Assembly: GCA_963761705.1 (NCBI GenBank)
Contig: CAVXHK010000001.1
Coordinates: 1-64,000 of the forward strand
DNA from: CAVVKW01 sp963761705
Lineage (GTDB): Bacteria > Verrucomicrobiota > Verrucomicrobiia > Chthoniobacterales > JAATET01
DNA: 64,000 nucleotides
Direction: 5' to 3'
The position numbers and the translations under genes were made by a program. This document shows, piece after piece, positions 16,566 through 24,650 of the stretch. Position 1 is the stretch's first letter, and each line of letters starts with the position of its first letter. The notes below the pieces were generated by a model, which searched no databases, had not been told where the DNA came from, and saw only the letters and a list, made by a program, of their open reading frames with translations.

Positions 16566-17087
16566 GTGGACTCATTCCGCTCACCCATCACCTTCAATCT
16601 GCCGCGCTGCTTGGTTCCCGAAGCGATGGGGTTTGGGCTCGCATCTCCGTTAGTTCCCTCACTCCCCAGATACCTGCGTGACGAGGTCGATGTTCGAGGC
16701 GGTGAAGTTTTCTTTCGAAGTGGGTCGCTTCCGGTATTGGCTGATGATTTAAGGCGCCGCTTGGGGCGAATCGCTCTCGATAATCATGACTTCCTGCTCA
16801 AACTCGGAACCAAGAACAACGTTTCAAGGATTTTAGTGGCCTGTTCGTGTCAGAATCTCGTGATCCGCGAAGCAGCCGAAATCAACTGGGTTTCAGTTAC
16901 AGCGGACTCCGATGAGCTGCTTTCTTTGGCTGCACCAAAAATTGGACTTCTCCAGGAAGCCCTCTGCAAAGCTCATAGTAAACCTGCGGATTTTGAGAAA
17001 CATCTTGCCGCTGTAGCCCGGTATTTCGCGTTTGATACTCTTGAGGATCCGCTCCTCCCGAAAAATATTCGGCGAAGCATCCCCTAA
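16566..17087 (+). CDS. Unknown protein, possibly the 3' half of the preceding gene
   Basis: This 173-aa frame starts with GTG; an internal ATG at 16626 is equally possible. The product is soluble, with a helical C-terminus (LLQEALCKAHSKPADFEKHLAAVARYFAF). No family is recognised. The preceding unknown gene ends 104 bp earlier in another frame, and the intervening DNA is open in the third frame, so one longer gene interrupted by indels is plausible. Confidence 0.45.
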   Translation: MDSFRSPITFNLPRCLVPEAMGFGLASPLVPSLPRYLRDEVDVRGGEVFFRSGSLPVLADDLRRRLGRIALDNHDFLLKLGTKNNVSRILVACSCQNLVIREAAEINWVSVTADSDELLSLAAPKIGLLQEALCKAHSKPADFEKHLAAVARYFAFDTLEDPLLPKNIRRSIP

Positions 17088-17224
17088 GGATCACTCTCAG
17101 TGGCAAGTTCCGTTGCTAAAATTTAATGGATGCCTAACCACGAAAACCGTTTACGTCAACGTTTAGCGCGATCAGTCGAACAGCACGACTCGCGCTCGAT
17201 TCCGAGAACAAAATTCCATGCCAT

Positions 17225-18319
17225 TTATCGACTTGGTGAGTCTCGGCTTTGAATCCTGAAACGAACGATGGTCTGAAATCTACGAGCGTCGGTGAACACT
17301 ACGGTTATTCGTGCCGCACGTCGCGGGCGTCCGAGAATACTTTGAATTGCGGATTTGTATCGCAATCCTTTAGGGAGCCTCCTTGATCGTTTCGGAAATC
17401 CATCGATCGAGCGAAGTGCCCTCTTCAACCGACGACCGACTCTTCCGCGGATAGTTTTTTGGACAGGCATGGATCTATCTGTGGAAATCATCAGAGAGAT
17501 CGAGTTTGAGGGATCCCCGAGCAGCCCTGCCTTCAATCGGAACAGAATTGGTTTACCAAGCGGCAAATCCGAAAAGTCCGGGGGAAAACTTGCTCGCGAA
17601 TCCGTATCGGCCTCTACATCAATCAGTTGAAATTCCGCCTCGTTTTCTTCCTGGTAGCTTCGCATTTTTAAGATGGCATTCGTTCTAACATAATAAGTTC
17701 CAAACTTCCAAGTGCTCCCATTGTCCACCGAGTATTCTGAAATTAAAAATGGTGCCGGGGCAGATGTAGTTGCTATCAATGCAAAAGAATCGCCGATTCT
17801 TTTGTCTTGTTTACCCACCGCTTCCAGGAATGTCGTTGGATACTTAATTGAAAACGGTCCAATTTCTGCCTCCTGGCGATATGGATACCCGTCTGAGTCA
17901 GAGCCTCCGAGTCCCGAGATCCTGATGAAATTGGTGCTACCCGTATAACCAAACGTATATCGCCCATCAAGAAGGGCACTGCCGTCCGAATTGTAGAAGG
18001 AATAAATCCCATCGTAATCATTATAGGTGATTAATCGGCAAATAAGCTCGCCTTTGAATGCAGGAACTTCCGTTAGGGTTGAAAAGTATTCCCCGTCGTC
18101 TGAGAATTCAATCTTAACATTTCCGGTGATCTCCGGCGCACTCCAAGTAATGACAAGTCGGTCACGTTCATAAACTCCACCTGCAACCGGCGAGGTGAGT
18201 TCAAGTTGATTCCCAGCGATCGCCGATGCTTGCAGAAGAGTGAGTAGTGCAAACCCAATTCTTTTGCCAACAAGATGACTATCTCCGCTCCATCCAAATA
18301 ATTTGAAAATCATTTTCAT
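17225..18319 (-). CDS. Exported beta-rich protein with odd Arg-rich C-terminus
   Basis: This 364-aa product begins with a positively charged segment and a hydrophobic stretch (RIGFALLTLLQASAIAGN) that looks like a signal peptide. It continues with an Ig-like pattern (LELTSPVAGGVYERDRLVITWSAPEITGNVKIEFSDDGEYF). The first 290 residues are beta-rich and acidic. The last 70 residues switch to an Arg-rich sequence (RGRVGRRLKRALRSIDGFPKRSRRLPKG), which looks like translation of a wrong frame after an indel near 17440. It is the first gene of the cargo after the left transposition genes. Function unknown. Confidence 0.6.
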   Translation of the reverse strand: MKMIFKLFGWSGDSHLVGKRIGFALLTLLQASAIAGNQLELTSPVAGGVYERDRLVITWSAPEITGNVKIEFSDDGEYFSTLTEVPAFKGELICRLITYNDYDGIYSFYNSDGSALLDGRYTFGYTGSTNFIRISGLGGSDSDGYPYRQEAEIGPFSIKYPTTFLEAVGKQDKRIGDSFALIATTSAPAPFLISEYSVDNGSTWKFGTYYVRTNAILKMRSYQEENEAEFQLIDVEADTDSRASFPPDFSDLPLGKPILFRLKAGLLGDPSNSISLMISTDRSMPVQKTIRGRVGRRLKRALRSIDGFPKRSRRLPKGLRYKSAIQSILGRPRRAARITVVFTDARRFQTIVRFRIQSRDSPSR

Positions 18320-18363
18320 AGCGATTTTTTGGGGAATAGGTTGCGTTTGCTAAAATTAGCGAT

Positions 18364-18630
18364 TTACCGCAATCGTTCTTTAAGAAGCGGAACCGTAATG
18401 CCGCCAATAACACAGATCAGTCCAGTGAGCCCCCATGCCCAATTCCGACCCTTTGCGCGCGCAAGCAGACATAATCCAATGACATAAGCGGCACCGCCTA
18501 TCAAACCAACGCTCTGGAGAATTTCTGACCCCGGCGCTCCATTTTCAGCAAGAGAACCTGATATTACATTGAGAACAATTAGCACAGCTAATCCGGAGAC
18601 AGCTATCGTCGAGGATGTTTTCTTATTCAT
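18364..18630 (-). CDS. Small membrane protein, 88 aa
   Basis: Three hydrophobic segments (about residues 8-28, 38-58 and 64-80) fill most of this short protein, which ends in a charged tail (LLKERLR). It lies 44 bp upstream of the exported beta-rich gene and just downstream of a small lipoprotein gene on the same strand, so the three probably form one transcript. No family is recognised. Confidence 0.6.
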   Translation of the reverse strand: MNKKTSSTIAVSGLAVLIVLNVISGSLAENGAPGSEILQSVGLIGGAAYVIGLCLLARAKGRNWAWGLTGLICVIGGITVPLLKERLR

Positions 18631-18636
18631 AGCATT

Positions 18637-18963
18637 TCAAAAACGGAATTTTCTATCCCCCAAATTTGTGAGTATCTCGATGGATTCAAGCCTTTCGGAA
18701 AGGTGATTGTTATCGACCGTGACCGAGTCGCCCCCTAGTAATTCCAGTCCAACCACAGTTTCTAGCGGAGGATGGTGGTAGACAACTTTTGTAAGCTGGT
18801 GAGCGTCATTCATAATCACCCCTTCGATTGTCATTGGCTTAGATCCGGCGTTAGTAATTTCGAAGCAGAACGGAACGCCAAATAGCGTGGGTGCTTCTAC
18901 TTCAAGAGGCAGTTTGCGGGAACAACCAGTAGCCGCAATCATCACCGCGATGATAAGGCACAA
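18637..18963 (-). CDS. Small lipoprotein, 108 aa
   Basis: Starting at the TTG at 18963, placed 8 bases after a GGAGGAG ribosome-binding site, the product begins MCLIIAVMIAATGCS, a short lipoprotein signal with a lipobox cysteine at residue 14. The mature part is beta-rich (PFCFEITNAGSKPMTIEGVIMND...). The frame is open well upstream, but that part is Arg-rich and lacks the signal, so the short form is preferred. The stop lies 6 bp before the start of the small membrane protein. Function unknown. Confidence 0.6.
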   Translation of the reverse strand: MCLIIAVMIAATGCSRKLPLEVEAPTLFGVPFCFEITNAGSKPMTIEGVIMNDAHQLTKVVYHHPPLETVVGLELLGGDSVTVDNNHLSERLESIEILTNLGDRKFRF

Positions 18964-19457
18964 GCGGAAGCTCCTCCGATCTCCTCTGCTGGGTTGATGG
19001 TGAGGAAATCTCAGCGAACTCCAAGATTGAGCATCTGTTGCGGGATCACTACCTCCGCGACTGTCGCTTCGACGGATTGATCTCACGCCTTCGGGTGCAT
19101 GCAACGCAACGCGTCCACCGGCCTCGAAAGCAGAGTCGCTATGAGTTGCGAATTCAGATTCGCCGACCGCGAGCGGACGGGCGGAGTCGTCAGGGCGACG
19201 GTTGCCGTGACGACGACGGGAGCAGAATCGATCGCAGGCTTCGTCGGACGCTGTGGGGTGGTCGTATTTTGCGATCAATCTGGTCGAAGTTCTTGGTGTG
19301 ATAGTTCTGACGTGTTGCAATCGAGAGCTGTTGACTGAAGGCAGGGCGATCCGAACCATGGTTCGATTTCCGGCGGGCGGAACCTTTCTATAACGAGAAA
19401 GGTTCGTCAAGCTGCTTTTCTACATATCGAAAGGCATCTGGGTTCATTCTGCGCCAC

Positions 19458-19709
19458 ATGCCGCAGCGACGACCATCGGAACTCGACAGGGAGTTCGGCG
19501 AGTTCTTGAGGAAAGTGATGAAGGAATATGAATGGAGCTACCCCCAGCTATCCAAGAAATCCGGTGTGCCCATCTCAATGATTCACGGACTCGTGGCAGG
19601 AACCCAATCGACGTCGCTGCACATGCTCTATAGGGTTCTTTCCAACCTTGGACTGGGCCTCCGAGACATATTCCCGCAGCGCATCGAGACACCCCGAAAA
19701 ACTCGATAG
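19458..19709 (+). CDS. XRE-family helix-turn-helix protein, 83 aa
   Basis: The product is a single Cro/cI-type HTH domain: EFLRKVMKEYEWSYPQLSKKSGVPISMIHGLVAGTQSTSLHMLYRVLSNLGLGLRDIF. The scaffold (helix 2 YPQLSKKSG, recognition helix SMIHGLVAG, then a terminal LGL helix) is standard. Such small proteins often regulate a neighbouring gene set or serve as antitoxins, but no partner is evident here. The next 550 bp downstream hold no gene. Confidence 0.7.
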   Translation: MPQRRPSELDREFGEFLRKVMKEYEWSYPQLSKKSGVPISMIHGLVAGTQSTSLHMLYRVLSNLGLGLRDIFPQRIETPRKTR

Positions 19710-20256
19710 TCGGCTGATTGTATTACAATCAGCATGCCTCCATAACACAGTGAGCCGAGTCTGCTCGCGAACTGCGTCACTCTTTATCCACGCTCGCTCC
19801 CTGTTCTGTAGCGCACCGTATTTCTTTAAGACAAACTGTTCTCGTTGCCCTCGCTCAGGGAGTTGCACGAGGCTTGGAGATCGATTGCGAATGCTTCGGG
19901 AGTGGAAGTCCCTCCTCGATGAAAAACTGGCTCTCAATAGGGCGCGCCGCAGCTTTGATCGCCATCTCTACGCTGCTCTATCTTTCGAGCTGTCCCCGAA
20001 GTTCCCCAAAAGATCGAACCCGAATGTGATTTAATGCCGACCTCCTGATTCACCAAGCCCTCCTGAACCCTCTCGCCGCAGTTTTGCCCGACTCCGATGC
20101 ATCCTCACATATTCGCGTTCCATAGCTTCCGCTTTTATTCTAGGCGGCGTGCGACGATGACGAAACGAGAGGACTAGCAGCGTGCGGCGATTACGGTTTC
20201 TTGGAAGTGCTCGTGCGTTTCAGCATCGGCACACCAAACGAACATCCCCTTCACTG
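19710..20256. other. Intergenic stretch without a supported gene
   Basis: Open frames here give Ser/Arg/Cys-rich products with no domain, signal peptide or ribosome-binding site, so none is called. No RNA gene or repeat was recognised. Confidence 0.4.
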
Positions 20257-20583
20257 TTACAAATTTGCAAGTTTTGCAAGGCTTTCAAGAATTCGTCGAA
20301 TCTCCTCTCTTTTGGAGGGGGCCAGCTTCTCGAAACCGTTCAAGAGTCTGGAAAGCTTGCGCTCGTCCTGGCCCTTTACCAGGTCATTCCACTTCACGTC
20401 GAGTAGTCCGCAGAGCGTTTCTAGCCTTGGAGTCATCCGCGAAAACTGCCCGCTTTGAAATTTACTGAGGCGGTCAGCGGGAAATGCGTGCATCCGGCAG
20501 AAATCTGCGGGACTGCCGAATTTCGAAAGCGCCGCTCCAAGCCGCTCCGCGAGAGCTGACGAGTCGATGGGCGGATGTTTCAT
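20257..20583 (-). CDS. XRE-like regulator divergent from the glycosylase operon
   Basis: The 108-aa product from the ATG at 20583 carries a lambda-repressor-like HTH (SALAERLGAALSKFGSPADFCRMHAFPADRLSKFQSGQFSRMTPRLETLCGLLDVKWNDLV) followed by a Lys/Arg-rich helix (SKREEIRRILESLAKLANL). The gene is divergent from the DNA glycosylase gene, and the 100 bp between them holds a TTGCA-based inverted repeat. It probably controls its own transcription and that of the four-gene operon. The frame is open further upstream, but that part overlaps the presumed control region. Confidence 0.65.
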   Translation of the reverse strand: MKHPPIDSSALAERLGAALSKFGSPADFCRMHAFPADRLSKFQSGQFSRMTPRLETLCGLLDVKWNDLVKGQDERKLSRLLNGFEKLAPSKREEIRRILESLAKLANL

Positions 20584-20605
20584 TGCAAGTTTTCGATGCG
20601 CTTTC

Positions 20606-20619
20606 TTGCATTTTTGCAA
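20606..20619. promoter_or_regulatory. TTGCA-TTTT-TGCAA inverted repeat, candidate operator
   Basis: A perfect 5-bp inverted repeat with a 4-base centre lies between the divergent regulator and the glycosylase gene. Half-site-like TTGCAAG (about 20583) and CGCAAT (about 20628) occur on either side. It is the best candidate operator for the XRE-like protein. Confidence 0.45.
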
Positions 20620-20682
20620 ACTTTCTCGCAATGATATTTTGTGCAGCGAGCAATCGGTATCGTCTTTGGAGAGGAAAGGTCC

Positions 20683-21405
20683 TTGAGCCTTCCTGACGAA
20701 ACATCTGAGGTTGTTCCCGGAGTTCCGTGGGGAAACTACTGCGAGTTTTTCACCCCTGCCTATTGGAAGGTTCAACACTGGTTGGCCCCCCGGACAGTAT
20801 TGCGATACAAGCTCGCTTCAAATTTGGAAGAAGAGGTCGCACTCTGCCTCCTGAGCGGACATGGCATACGAGCAGAGATGGCCGTCGCAGCATTTCAGGC
20901 CCTTCGGACGGCTGACTTACTCCGTCCGGGAAGATGCCCTGCTTGTTCTGATTTGGAATCAGTCCTGCGTCAGCCCCTCTCGGTTGAAGGGACTCAACAG
21001 CGGTATCGATTCCCCTCGAAACGTGCCGAGTTCCTTGCTCCCGTCCTAGAGTCGATTGCGACGGACATGCCCAATGAGTCGGATGCACTCGCACTACGTG
21101 CGTGGTTGATGACCCATCGGGGAATCGGCTACAAAACAGCGTCTTGGATTGCCCGGAATCGGGTCGCCGATGCCCCGGTGGCGGTTCTCGACGTGCACGT
21201 CATTCGAGCCGGGACACGGATAGGACTTTTCAGTCCAAGCGATGCAGTCCCTCGTGACTACCTCAAGATGGAGCGCCAGTTCGTTGACTTTGCCGCCGCG
21301 CTGGAGGCGAGAACGGCGGAGCTTGACGTCCTAATCTGGGCTCAAATGCGCTACGCGGTTAGCTGCGGGCTCATTTCTTCACAGCCATCTCGTCGCGCGG
21401 CATAG
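20683..21405 (+). CDS. HhH-GPD DNA glycosylase (OGG/AGOG-like)
   Basis: This 240-aa protein contains the helix-hairpin-helix and Gly/Pro/Asp signature of base-excision glycosylases: HRGIGYKTASWIARN with the candidate catalytic Lys151, and APVAVLDVHVIRAG with the conserved Asp170. A Lys at this position implies a bifunctional glycosylase/lyase of the 8-oxoguanine type. I prefer the TTG at 20683, just after GGAGAGGAAAGG, over the GTG at 20641. It heads a four-gene operon with a small protein, a PfkB-NDT fusion and a QueC-like enzyme. In that company it more likely removes a modified or foreign base than does routine repair. OGG-like proteins are also known as accessory proteins of type IV CBASS. 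Confidence 0.8.
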   Translation: MSLPDETSEVVPGVPWGNYCEFFTPAYWKVQHWLAPRTVLRYKLASNLEEEVALCLLSGHGIRAEMAVAAFQALRTADLLRPGRCPACSDLESVLRQPLSVEGTQQRYRFPSKRAEFLAPVLESIATDMPNESDALALRAWLMTHRGIGYKTASWIARNRVADAPVAVLDVHVIRAGTRIGLFSPSDAVPRDYLKMERQFVDFAAALEARTAELDVLIWAQMRYAVSCGLISSQPSRRAA

Positions 21406-21442
21406 GATTGACGTAATAACAAGTTTTCGCTACCCCTGCAAC

Positions 21443-21841
21443 ATGGAAGGCGGTGGGTCTCACGGATTTAAGAAGCCTCGAAGCACGGATTCTTCAAAAT
21501 CACCGAAGAAAAGCGGTGAAGCTGGAGTTCTTGGTGGCGCTGGCGGTGTCCAGTCCGCAGGCGAAGATGAATGTGACATCACGGTTGTTACCGTTCTGAA
21601 TCGAGTCGATTCGGAGGCTCTCAAGGCAGCTCCATATGGAGCACCACTGGATGTCCAAATCATCGACGAGAACGACAAGCCTCGTCTCGTGGTGCGGAAC
21701 GGGGGAAACCGAGTCGGGGACATCAACGATGCCAACGCCCTGAAAGTCGTTGGCTGCATTCGCCAGGGTCGTCAATACGTGGCTATTATCATCGACCGAC
21801 GTGAGAACTACTGCAAAGTCCGCATCCAACTAGCGAAATAG
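21443..21841 (+). CDS. Small protein with Gly/Ser/Lys-rich N-terminal tail
   Basis: The 132-aa product has a disordered-looking N-terminus (MEGGGSHGFKKPRSTDSSKSPKKSGEAGVLGGAGGV, residues 1-36) and a compact beta-rich domain (CDITVVTVLNRVDSEALKAAPYGAPLDVQIIDENDKPRLVVRNGGNRVGDI...ADYVAII-like strands). No family is recognised. It lies 37 bp after the glycosylase gene, and its TAG stop overlaps the GTG start of the PfkB-NDT gene, so it is an integral operon member. A flexible Gly-rich tail next to a QueC-like enzyme makes it a candidate substrate or scaffold; that is inference only. Confidence 0.65.
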   Translation: MEGGGSHGFKKPRSTDSSKSPKKSGEAGVLGGAGGVQSAGEDECDITVVTVLNRVDSEALKAAPYGAPLDVQIIDENDKPRLVVRNGGNRVGDINDANALKVVGCIRQGRQYVAIIIDRRENYCKVRIQLAK

Positions 21842-23031
21842 TGAGCGGTATCGCCATCGCAGGAGGCTACTACCATGAACGGTGTTTCGAGCCTGCGTGG
21901 GACGAGTGGTATGGTCCGGGATTCAGGGCTGCCGCAGCCTTGGCAGACCGTGGATCACAAATCAACCTTTACACCTACTGCGTGGCTACGGAGCGGGAGA
22001 CTCTCCAGTTTCGATGCAATGGATATGGAATCGAATGCCAAGCAGCAGTTGCCGACCAGCCAGTCGCCTTCTCATACCTGCATTGGTTGAGCCGACCGGA
22101 TATCGAGCCCTCTGACCCACGAGCGGCGGCACCCCATGAGATAGACGCTCCAGACGTTCTCTGTTTCGGTTTTTACGAGGGGCACTCAAACGTAAGGGCC
22201 GAGAGATGCGTTTACGACCCGCAAAGCAAGAAGCAGGTCCGCGACGCGATACAAAGCCGACACCTCATCATTTCCTGCAATTATGCAGAGGCATGCGCTC
22301 TAAGCGGGACCGCGGAAGGCGATCCCTCAGTCGTCGCAGCCGCGGTTGCCGCGAAATTCAACGCGGAGGCAGTTGTTGTAAAGGGCGCTTGGACCGGCCT
22401 TTTTGCTTGGACACCAAAACATTCTGAACTTGTTCCGGCGATTCCGACGACCCGGGTTCACAAAATCGGGTCAGGCGATGTGTGCTCGGCTGAATTTGCA
22501 TATGCATGGTTCACTGGAAACGCGGATGTCATCGAGGCTGCGCGAATCGCAGTGGCTCGGACAGCGAACTACTGCGAGAGTGCAACCATCCCCAATTCGC
22601 CGTCCGCTCCGGTTGTTTCATTTCCACTGCCACCTTTGCCCCAGACTGGAGTTTTCGACGTTTACCTAGCGGCCCCTTTTTTCGATATAGGTCAGATGTC
22701 TCTAGTGGAGGAGCTGCGGAAGATATTCCTCGAAGCCAATTTAAAAGTGTTTTCTCCCTATCATGACGTGGGATGGGGCTCGCCAGAAAAGGTGGCTGCG
22801 GCCGATATCGAAGGGCTGAAAGAGTCGAAGTGCGTCCTGGCGTGCCTTGGCTCGCCCGATGTCGGAACTGTATTCGAGATTGGACTCGCCCGGGCTCGTG
22901 GATGTCCTGTTATCATTTATGCTCCTCGTCTCGGTCAGAACGATGAGACGATGCTCCTCGGAAGCGGCTGCGAAATTGTCCGCGACTTCGCTTCCGCCGT
23001 TTATCGGACCTTCTGGACCTGCCAACAGTGA
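21841..23031 (+). CDS. PfkB-type nucleoside kinase fused to nucleoside 2-deoxyribosyltransferase
   Basis: This 396-aa protein joins two enzymes of nucleoside metabolism. Residues 1-260 follow the ribokinase/PfkB pattern, ending in the catalytic KIGSGDVCSAEFAYAWF loop (Asp213 as base). Residues 270-396 match nucleoside 2-deoxyribosyltransferase: VYLAAPFFDIGQMSLVEELR, SPYHDVGWGS, and DVGTVFEIGLARARGCPVI with the candidate nucleophile Glu346. Together they could exchange a base on a deoxynucleoside and phosphorylate a nucleoside, so making or removing an unusual nucleotide. It overlaps the upstream gene by 1 bp and the QueC-like gene by 4 bp (GTGA). Confidence 0.8.
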   Translation: MSGIAIAGGYYHERCFEPAWDEWYGPGFRAAAALADRGSQINLYTYCVATERETLQFRCNGYGIECQAAVADQPVAFSYLHWLSRPDIEPSDPRAAAPHEIDAPDVLCFGFYEGHSNVRAERCVYDPQSKKQVRDAIQSRHLIISCNYAEACALSGTAEGDPSVVAAAVAAKFNAEAVVVKGAWTGLFAWTPKHSELVPAIPTTRVHKIGSGDVCSAEFAYAWFTGNADVIEAARIAVARTANYCESATIPNSPSAPVVSFPLPPLPQTGVFDVYLAAPFFDIGQMSLVEELRKIFLEANLKVFSPYHDVGWGSPEKVAAADIEGLKESKCVLACLGSPDVGTVFEIGLARARGCPVIIYAPRLGQNDETMLLGSGCEIVRDFASAVYRTFWTCQQ

Positions 23032-23624
23032 AAAGCCTGCTACTGCTTTCAGGCGGCATCGATTCCGCATGTTTGGCGGCTTGGCTCCGACCTGATTTCT
23101 GCCTGACCATAGATTACGGCCAACTTCCTGCCGAAGCTGAAATCGGTGCAGCGCGCGAGATCTGCCGAACACTTCACCTTTCTCACGAGGTTCTCACGTG
23201 CGACCTTCGCGGTCTTGGTTCAGGAGACCTATCGACCGCCCCATCTATCGAGATCGCCCCTACTCCGGAGTGGTGGCCCTTTCGGAATCAACTTCTGATT
23301 ACCCTCGCAGCCATGAAGGGCATCGCGCTTGGCGCCCAATGCATTTTAGTCGGCAAGGTCGCCACCGATATTCGTCACGTCGATACCAGCGATGAATTCA
23401 TCCATAGCATTAGCGCTCTATTAGGGAAACAGGAAGGCGGTCTTGTGGTCGAAGCGCCCGCGGCCCATCTCACCACGAACGAGCTTGTTTCGACGGCGAA
23501 CGTCAGCTCATCATTTTTGGCTCTGACGCACTCCTGCCACACAGGGAATCATGCATGCGGCACCTGCCGTGGCTGCTTTAAGCATCAGGCTGTTCTTAAC
23601 ACACTGTTGAAAAACCTCCCATAG
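23028..23624 (+). CDS. QueC-like PP-loop enzyme
   Basis: The 198-aa product has the PP-loop SGGIDSACLAAWL (SGGIDS at 8-13), TIDYGQ, and a C-terminal zinc knuckle of four Cys (C170, C177, C180, C183) as in QueC, which adenylates and converts 7-carboxy-7-deazaguanine to preQ0. It is about 30 residues shorter than housekeeping QueC, and no other queuosine gene is nearby. QueC-like proteins recur in defence systems (type IV CBASS, QatC of Qat), so it more likely activates a deazaguanine-type acid, or another carboxylate, for a local purpose. It is the last gene of the operon. Confidence 0.8.
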   Translation: MKSLLLLSGGIDSACLAAWLRPDFCLTIDYGQLPAEAEIGAAREICRTLHLSHEVLTCDLRGLGSGDLSTAPSIEIAPTPEWWPFRNQLLITLAAMKGIALGAQCILVGKVATDIRHVDTSDEFIHSISALLGKQEGGLVVEAPAAHLTTNELVSTANVSSSFLALTHSCHTGNHACGTCRGCFKHQAVLNTLLKNLP

Positions 23625-23736
23625 AGCGGGTTCGGACCACTTCTCGAATCCGGCCCGATGCCACCATCAACGGCGATAGGAGACTTGCAAACTGACGCGA
23701 TATTCGGCACACAAAACGCGTAACTTTTCGGAGAAG

Positions 23737-24156
23737 ATGAGCATATTTCGCAGGGCAATTCGGAGTTCAGTATTTCTAGCATTTATAGCGCTGGTTCCTG
23801 CGGCGGTCTCATGGACACAATTCGATCCCGCAAAACCTGGGGAAATGTTGCCCGGCGAGGTGCAGATTGATGATCAAAGAATCTTGGGCAGCGACACGGT
23901 CTGGATTGATGCTCGAAGTCGCGCAGAATTTGAAAGCGCCCATGTCCATAACGCAGTCTGGTTAACCGAAGAGGAGTGGGAATCGTCACTCGGTAACGTT
24001 TTCGAGCGATGGAAGCCAGAAAGACCGATCGTTGTGTATTGCGACGCTGGATGCGCGGCGAGTTCGAAGGTTGCTGAGCGACTTCGAGAACTCGGAATGG
24101 ACCCCGTTTACGTTTTGAAAGGAGGATATCAAGCGTGGAAATCGACCCAGAACTAG
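23737..24156 (+). CDS. Exported rhodanese-like protein
   Basis: This 139-aa protein has an N-terminal signal-like segment (RSSVFLAFIALVPAAVSW) and one rhodanese domain: WIDARSRAEFESAHVHNAVWL and the active-site loop VVYCDAGCAASSKVAERL with Cys102. It likely handles sulfur or redox equivalents in the periplasm. Its 3' end overlaps the MauE/DoxX-like gene by 22 bp, and that gene overlaps the next, so the three are coupled. Rhodanese with MauE and DUF1573 proteins points to a periplasmic thiol-related system. Confidence 0.8.
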   Translation: MSIFRRAIRSSVFLAFIALVPAAVSWTQFDPAKPGEMLPGEVQIDDQRILGSDTVWIDARSRAEFESAHVHNAVWLTEEEWESSLGNVFERWKPERPIVVYCDAGCAASSKVAERLRELGMDPVYVLKGGYQAWKSTQN

Positions 24157-24650
24157 CTCAACAGCATCGAGCTTCGATTACGGAGAATTCCGCTGCAAAG
24201 ACACCTTCTTGGCGGATCCGATGGTTTTTCATCATTCTTCGCTGCTTTTTGGGCGTAGTTTTTGTTTACGCTGGGATCAGCAAGGTTGGGGACGCCAACT
24301 CGTTTGCGCAAAGCATCGCGAGTTACCGGATCATGCCGGATTTTCTAACGATTCATTTGGCGATCTACCTGCCCTACCTCGAAATTCTTGCCGGGATCGC
24401 GCTGATTAGCCGATTTCTCTTCACCGGCGGAATACTGATTGCCGGCTTGCTGCTGGCAATCTTCCTCGGCGCGACTGGCTCGGCGCTTGTTCGAGGTCTC
24501 GACATATCGTGCGGTTGTTTCGGAAGCTCCAGCGCGTCCCTCTCGGAAGCTCTAGTCCGAAACATCGCTCTTAAGCTCGTCTGGGCGGCAGTCACCTGGT
24601 GGTGTCTTAGGCAACAAGTTCGACTTTCGGCAGACCCAGCATCCCGATGA
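24135..24650 (+). CDS. MauE/DoxX-family membrane protein
   Basis: The 171-aa protein has four hydrophobic helices (about residues 30-52, 73-93, 98-117, 137-158). The pattern RCFLGVVFVYAGISKVGDANSFAQSIASYRIMP is characteristic of MauE/DoxX redox-associated membrane proteins. A CGCFG motif in the loop between helices 3 and 4 could take part in disulfide exchange. The GTG start overlaps the rhodanese gene, and the stop overlaps the following ATG (ATGA). Its role is probably electron or thiol transfer across the membrane for exported proteins. Confidence 0.8.
   Translation: MEIDPELAQQHRASITENSAAKTPSWRIRWFFIILRCFLGVVFVYAGISKVGDANSFAQSIASYRIMPDFLTIHLAIYLPYLEILAGIALISRFLFTGGILIAGLLLAIFLGATGSALVRGLDISCGCFGSSSASLSEALVRNIALKLVWAAVTWWCLRQQVRLSADPASR

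Noticed and set aside
13221..17224. Left module as a separate nested transposon
   Set aside because: No second pair of inverted repeats or target duplication was found around it by eye; left open as a check.
20257..23624. Type IV CBASS
   Set aside because: The OGG-like and QueC-like parts are present, but no CD-NTase, effector or TGT-like gene lies in or near the operon.
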